In this document: positions 57,183 through 64,000 of the stretch, one piece after another
How the letters are laid out: every line of letters starts with the position of its first letter
How positions within the stretch are numbered: position 1 is the stretch's first letter
NCBI GenBank assembly: GCA_949318235.1
Contig: OX439130.1
Span: 40,253,260 to 40,317,259, forward strand
DNA: 64,000 nucleotides
From: Ecdyonurus torrentis
Taxonomy: Eukaryota; Arthropoda; Insecta; Ephemeroptera; Heptageniidae
Direction of reading: 5' to 3'
Made by a program: the position numbers and the translations under genes
Notes under the pieces: model-generated
What the model saw: only the letters and a program-made list of their open reading frames with translations
What the model was told of the DNA's origin: nothing
The model's database searches: none

Positions 57183-60100
57183 GTGATGAGCGCCTGACTA
57201 ATTGCAACCCCTTCCAACCCCCCACCCTAAATGTAATTAGCAACAACCAGACAATTTTTATATAAACGAGAAAATGATTTACGTCTCTAAAAAAATTGCA
57301 TCTTATTATAATTTTTTTTTAACTTTTAAGTAAAATGTATGTATATTATATATATATTTTTTTTTAGAAGTGTATAAAATTAATGCTGACTTTTAATTAA
57401 TTATGACACGCGTGCTGCAGTTGTTTAATTTAATATCTTGTATGATAATCCAGTCACCTGTTTTATGTTTTATAAACTTTATATGACTTCTTTTGTCTTT
57501 TTAATTTACTCAAGAAAAACAAATGACTGTTTTAACGATCAAGTTAATCTTTTTTCTCTTTCTACCTCAGCTTCGTTCGTTGTTGCAGCAAGCTAAAAAA
57601 ACAGTAAAATACTTACTTTAATATTCTTTACTAAAGTAACTTCATTAGCGCATAATTATACATACATCTCAAAATTAATTTTCAAAAGGTTGTAAAAAAT
57701 AATATGCAAAAATTTTAATTTTACTTAACATGAAATTGTATTATAAAAACATTTTACGTAATGTTGGGAATATTTTCATCAATCAACCTGTTTTGAAAAC
57801 GTTTTGTATTTTATAAATTACATTATTTTACATTTATTTTAATTATAAGTTATTATTATAGTGTTGTTTTTCTTAACTTCAAAATTATTACACAAAAATT
57901 CATAAAATAAAACTTTTTTTATTGACGCACTGTCAAAATAAATAAATAAAATATGCTAGCTCGTTTTCAACAAACTTTATTCATTACAATATAATTTATG
58001 CTATGTACTGGATCATAACTTTGTTGAATTGTGTAACAAATATAATGTACTATACATAATTATTTATGCTATACCAATTTAGCAACATTTATGCAAAATG
58101 ATATGAATGCACCATAAATTACATACTTTATTCTTTTCGTGTTTAACGAAAAAAAAATAACAACTAAATTCTATAGTGGTACAGAAGTAATAGTTTCACA
58201 AAATATTATTTCAAGTTAAATAATATGATTATTTATTACCAATAAAAATACTCAGCACGAAAGAAAGAGCTAGTTTATTTTATCGATAGAATTGATAAAA
58301 TAAATATGTCATTTAATAGAACATAAAATGTGTATTTATTGGTTTGACAAAAGAATAAGACAAAAAAAAAAATGACATCAAAAATATCGTGACTGCGTGT
58401 GAAATGATGAAATATTACTTTAGTAGTCGCCATCTTTTCTTCTTTTAAACGAGCGACACTAAATTTGTCTATTATACGAGCTCACGTAACTTTCAACGTA
58501 CACATATACGTCCGGAACACGTTTTCCTTGTATGTAGCTTATACATGAATATCACCGGAACTACACTGAAAACGTCTGCCAAAATATGTAAATAAATACA
58601 ATGTATCGTAACATGAATATATTATTTTCTAAAATATATTTGTGTATAATATATATATAATATATATATATATAGCATGTTATTTTTGTTTAAATAAATA
58701 TAATATGGCAAAAAGCTAAAAATGTTTTCAGAAAAAAACATTTGGTGCTCTGATATAGAAAGAGAAGAAAAGTTATTGTTTACAAGATTGTGTGTAAGTT
58801 AGGCTTTTATGACGACATAAAACGCACAAAATATTTGATGATAAGAGATCAATAAACATAAAGAATGTAATTAGGTCATGAAGAGATCACTAATTCTCTA
58901 CCAAGAAATAGCAGTAGGGATTTTTTTTTTAACTTTTTTTTTTTAAATCTATAAATATTAATGAATTTTTGTGTGATAAAGTTGCACATGGAATTACAAG
59001 ATTATAGAAAAATGATAACAAGTTATGTATCTCAATTTTTTTGTTTTTCTCAACCCTTTAAAGAAGGCATTTTCTATCTCCTTCCTTCTTGAAACCTTAA
59101 ATAAAAATGTACTTTTTGGGACAACCCAAAAGAAGGTTTTGGATATATTTTCTACATAATCAAGTTTTAAGTGGGGAAAAATGTATTTTAAAATGCGATA
59201 GCTTGATTAGCTTGAATGATAAAATATCCCCCCCCCCCCATACCTTATAAAAGCTTATGAAGATACAAAATACAATTTTATTTTATACACAAATTTGAAA
59301 CAATATTACCATCAATAGAATACACTTACTTAAGTAAATGGAGAAGAATAATAAGTATAAAGCTATATATGTATATTATATAAGTAAAGTTTTTGCAGTG
59401 AAGAATGAAGTTTGTTTAAAGTGAAATTTATTTTATCTGTTTTACCTGTAGCCCCTTGAGATGTGACGTGTTCATTTCCTTAGCTTTTGTAGCCAATAAT
59501 TCCCAAAGTCCCTTAGAAGATAATTTTATCACCTTTTCTTGAAAACTTATAATCTATATATTATCTACTTTACTTTACTTTTTTTATTCTTATTATATAA
59601 TATATATTTTAGTCTTATGTGAAAATTCTTTTATTTACACCATGAAACTGTTATTATATAGCAGCTATGTTTATAAGACTATTATTGCCACAGTTATAGA
59701 TTTTTATGACTTTTCTTTTTACTTCATTATGGTGTAAAGGGGATGTGCTAGAATAAGAAAAAAAAATGAAGTTTTTAATATTTGTGTCATGAAATTTTTA
59801 GAAATTTTGACTTAAATCTAATACCATAATTTCGTGTCTGTTCTTAAAGCAAAAACTATAGAACGTTTGAGTAGAAATCGATTGCAACTTCAAAATTTCT
59901 TTTCGTCTTTTTTTTTTTTTTTTTTTTTTTTTTCCTCCCGTTACACAACTGTAATGGTAATCATTATTTGAGATGTTTTGGGAAGAAAGATGGGTAAAAG
60001 TTGGCTTGTCAAATCAACCCAGGTGAACTGCAGCGATGTTGAAGCAAAAGTTGGTTGAAAGAAAAGTGGTGGAACATAAGAAGAAAAAAAAAGCATCGGT

Positions 60101-60205
60101 AATCGATGAGACTAAGTGGCCCACCATTAGCCTGTGTGCTTGCAGCAACTTTACAAATCGTTGTGCGTCCTCCGCCGTCGTGAAAACTTGCGTGCTAGTT
60201 AAGAC

Positions 60206-60237
<32 letters not shown>

Positions 60238-61105
60238 AATTATTGAGAGTCTCCAAAAACTTTTAAGTTTTAAAGTGACGTCATGACAATTTTTAAAAAC
60301 TAATTTTAACTGTGCTGTGTATAAAAAAACTATTTCATTGTACATTATTTTGGATTAGTACAAATAATAACAATAAAAAAAAGTGAATTCAGCATTTTCA
60401 ATTAAAGAAAATCAATATACATATTTATTATATTTGAATATTCATCAATATGATAATTTTACAAACATTTTTTTTTAATTAATAACTCAAAGGAATAAAA
60501 AGATAAAACATAGTCTTTGATTTTTATATTTACATAACAACAAAATTATATTTATATAAAAAAAATCGATTATCTTTATTAAAAAAAAAAGTTTAAAAAA
60601 AAGGCACGATATAAAAAAGGTTAAAATATAAAAGTAGTAATTCAATTGAGTTTCCCCGTGGTTTCTGTTTTACTTCTTTGGTTTTGCAGAGTGCAGTGTG
60701 AATATCATTTGTCATTATTAGCCTAGCTGCATGCGCTCGTTAACTATAAACTTGATCTAATACTGCAGCTTCTCTCTCTCTCTCTCTCTCACTCGCGAGC
60801 GGGTGTCTTGTATCAGGGGACTTAACAACAACTTTATCAGAACTTTAGAAATGTTTTAAGAGCCGCTATGGGGGTTTTACATAAAATACATAAAATGATG
60901 GATACCCACAATTTACTAAAAACTTTAAAAATGCATTTTACCATAATCGATTAGATCTGATGTGAAAATTAGTTTTATGCATCAAAATATAAGAAAGATA
61001 GAAGAAAAACGTATATTGGAAATTTGGTATTGATATTTAGCCTCCAGTTATAGCATTTTAGTTTTAGCACACATTTTGTTTAGTAAGTGAAAACAGTGTA
61101 TTAAA
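57182..61105. other. AT-rich spacer, no gene seen
   Basis: Contains a C11-12 run at 59230, a T-run at 59909-59932, a short (GA)n at 60211-60230, TGACGTCA at 60276-60283 and a (CT)n at 60771-60790. The open frame over 60036-60266 ends in the GA array and has no domain. Confidence 0.5.
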
Positions 61106-61305
61106 NNNNNNNNNNNNNNNNNNNNNNNNNNNNNNNNNNNNNNNNNNNNNNNNNNNNNNNNNNNNNNNNNNNNNNNNNNNNNNNNNNNNNNNNNNNNNNN
61201 NNNNNNNNNNNNNNNNNNNNNNNNNNNNNNNNNNNNNNNNNNNNNNNNNNNNNNNNNNNNNNNNNNNNNNNNNNNNNNNNNNNNNNNNNNNNNNNNNNNN
61301 NNNNN
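61106..61305. other. Assembly gap, 200 N
   Basis: Exactly 200 N, directly followed by (AG)n. The round number suggests a gap of arbitrary length, most likely at a (GA)n array that could not be spanned. Confidence 0.98.
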
Positions 61306-63174
<1,869 letters not shown>

Positions 63175-63345
63175 ATGGAGTATCGGTATCGACTGCGATA
63201 CGATATTCGATACTATACCGATACTTTTATCGTATCGGTATCGTATCGGGGCCTTTTTTAAACTCAGTATCGAATATCGGTATCGGTCACCGATATCAGC
63301 AAAATATCGTCGAATTTCGATACTTTTTTTCGATACTTTGAGACT
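63175..63345. repeat. TATCG/CGATA-rich cluster
   Basis: More than fifteen TATCG, CGATA or TATCGGTATCG words lie within about 165 bases, many in inverted orientation (GGTATCGGTCACCGATATC near 63279 is a partial palindrome). It resembles subterminal repeat arrays of hAT-type transposons or their MITEs, but no matching termini were found. Confidence 0.5.
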
Positions 63346-64000
63346 TTTGCTCTCTCATAAAATAAAAGTAAAAATACAAAAAAAAAAAAAATGAAGCAAC
63401 GAGAACATTCCACTGATTATCTATCTTTCGTACTTGGACAATAAAATTCACTCCTTTATTTTTCATTGTGCTATAACAACAGGGTAGGGCGCCGTGCACA
63501 GTATTTTTATTTTATACTATTTATAAAGCCACCAGGCAAAAAGTATTTTTTTTTTATTTTACATACAATAAAAATAAAGAAAACGGTGTTAAAACTTTTT
63601 TCTTCTTTTTATGAAAAAAAAAAAAAAAAAAAAAAAAAATGAGCGATCGACTGTCGCCAAGTTTCTGAGAAATCCGTCGTGTGGTCGTATCGTAATGTAC
63701 TATATATGATCTCTCCTAATGACTAAAGCGCCGGTAGAAATCACAATAAAATATAGTCAATGATTGACATTAAATCACTGCAATTGTATATAAATTCAAT
63801 GCATTACAAATTACAAAAGATGTAGCATACTTCCGTTAATGTCTTTGTACAAATTTTTTACAAGGTTAAATTTTTAAAAAGTTTACAAAATCAAAGGATT
63901 TTTACGACCAGAGGGGAATTTTGGACTTTAACCCCTTTGGTTTAGCGGGGATGATTTGAGCCAATAAAATAAATACGAAAGCTAATGATACACGTTTACT
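63346..64000. other. AT-rich spacer to the window edge
   Basis: A-runs at 63378-63391 and 63614-63640. No gene recognised; the last 100 bases have a slightly more balanced composition. Confidence 0.5.

Overview
This is eukaryotic (metazoan) nuclear DNA: very AT-rich, almost free of protein-coding sequence, and crowded with microsatellites ((GA/CT)n, (TA)n, long A and T runs), small inverted-repeat transposons and one nearly complete LINE. An arthropod is the best guess, and a repeat-rich crustacean would fit. The grounds are the microsatellite load, the TTAA-flanked hairpin elements and a TCAGT-type initiator, but no host protein here is diagnostic.

Layout. 1-0.7 kb: a diverged tandem repeat. 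0.8-12.5 kb: AT-rich spacer with a foldback MITE, a fragment of a second MITE, a LINE 3' tail and several simple-repeat arrays. 13.8-14.3 kb: a ratchet-type (recursive) splice site with a downstream cryptic donor, then a possible 27-nt microexon, both on the + strand. 19.4-30 kb: a cluster of TTAA-associated non-autonomous DNA transposons and two very clean hairpins. 30.5-34 kb: two diverged LINE 3' tails and two copies of another foldback element. 34.26-38.2 kb (minus strand; the element may reach about 39.0 kb): a two-ORF LINE with uninterrupted ORFs. 45.0 kb: a second ratchet-type site with the same layout as the first. 48.2-48.44 kb: a GC-rich island that looks like a + strand promoter and first exon. 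48.5-64 kb: spacer with simple repeats, one 200-base assembly gap and a TATCG-rich cluster.

The LINE is the main object. ORF1 (345 aa) begins with a 63-residue leader made of a hydrophobic signal-like segment running straight into a 2A-type ribosome-skipping motif (GIESNPGP). A coiled coil, an RRM-like domain and a basic tail follow. ORF2 (APE-type endonuclease plus reverse transcriptase, no RNase H seen) has no AUG ahead of its first endonuclease motif. The ORF1/ORF2 overlap instead holds a canonical -1 frameshift signal: GGGAAAC in the correct frame, an 8-nt spacer and a 9-bp GC-rich stem. If both signals work, one mRNA would give a leader peptide, free ORF1p and an ORF1-ORF2 fusion. The ORF2 stop codon overlaps the AATAAA hexamer at the start of the poly(A) tail, so there is almost no 3' UTR.

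The two ratchet-type splice sites, 31 kb apart on the + strand, together with the promoter-like exon, suggest the window lies largely inside very long introns of a + strand host gene. That gene could not be named from what is visible.
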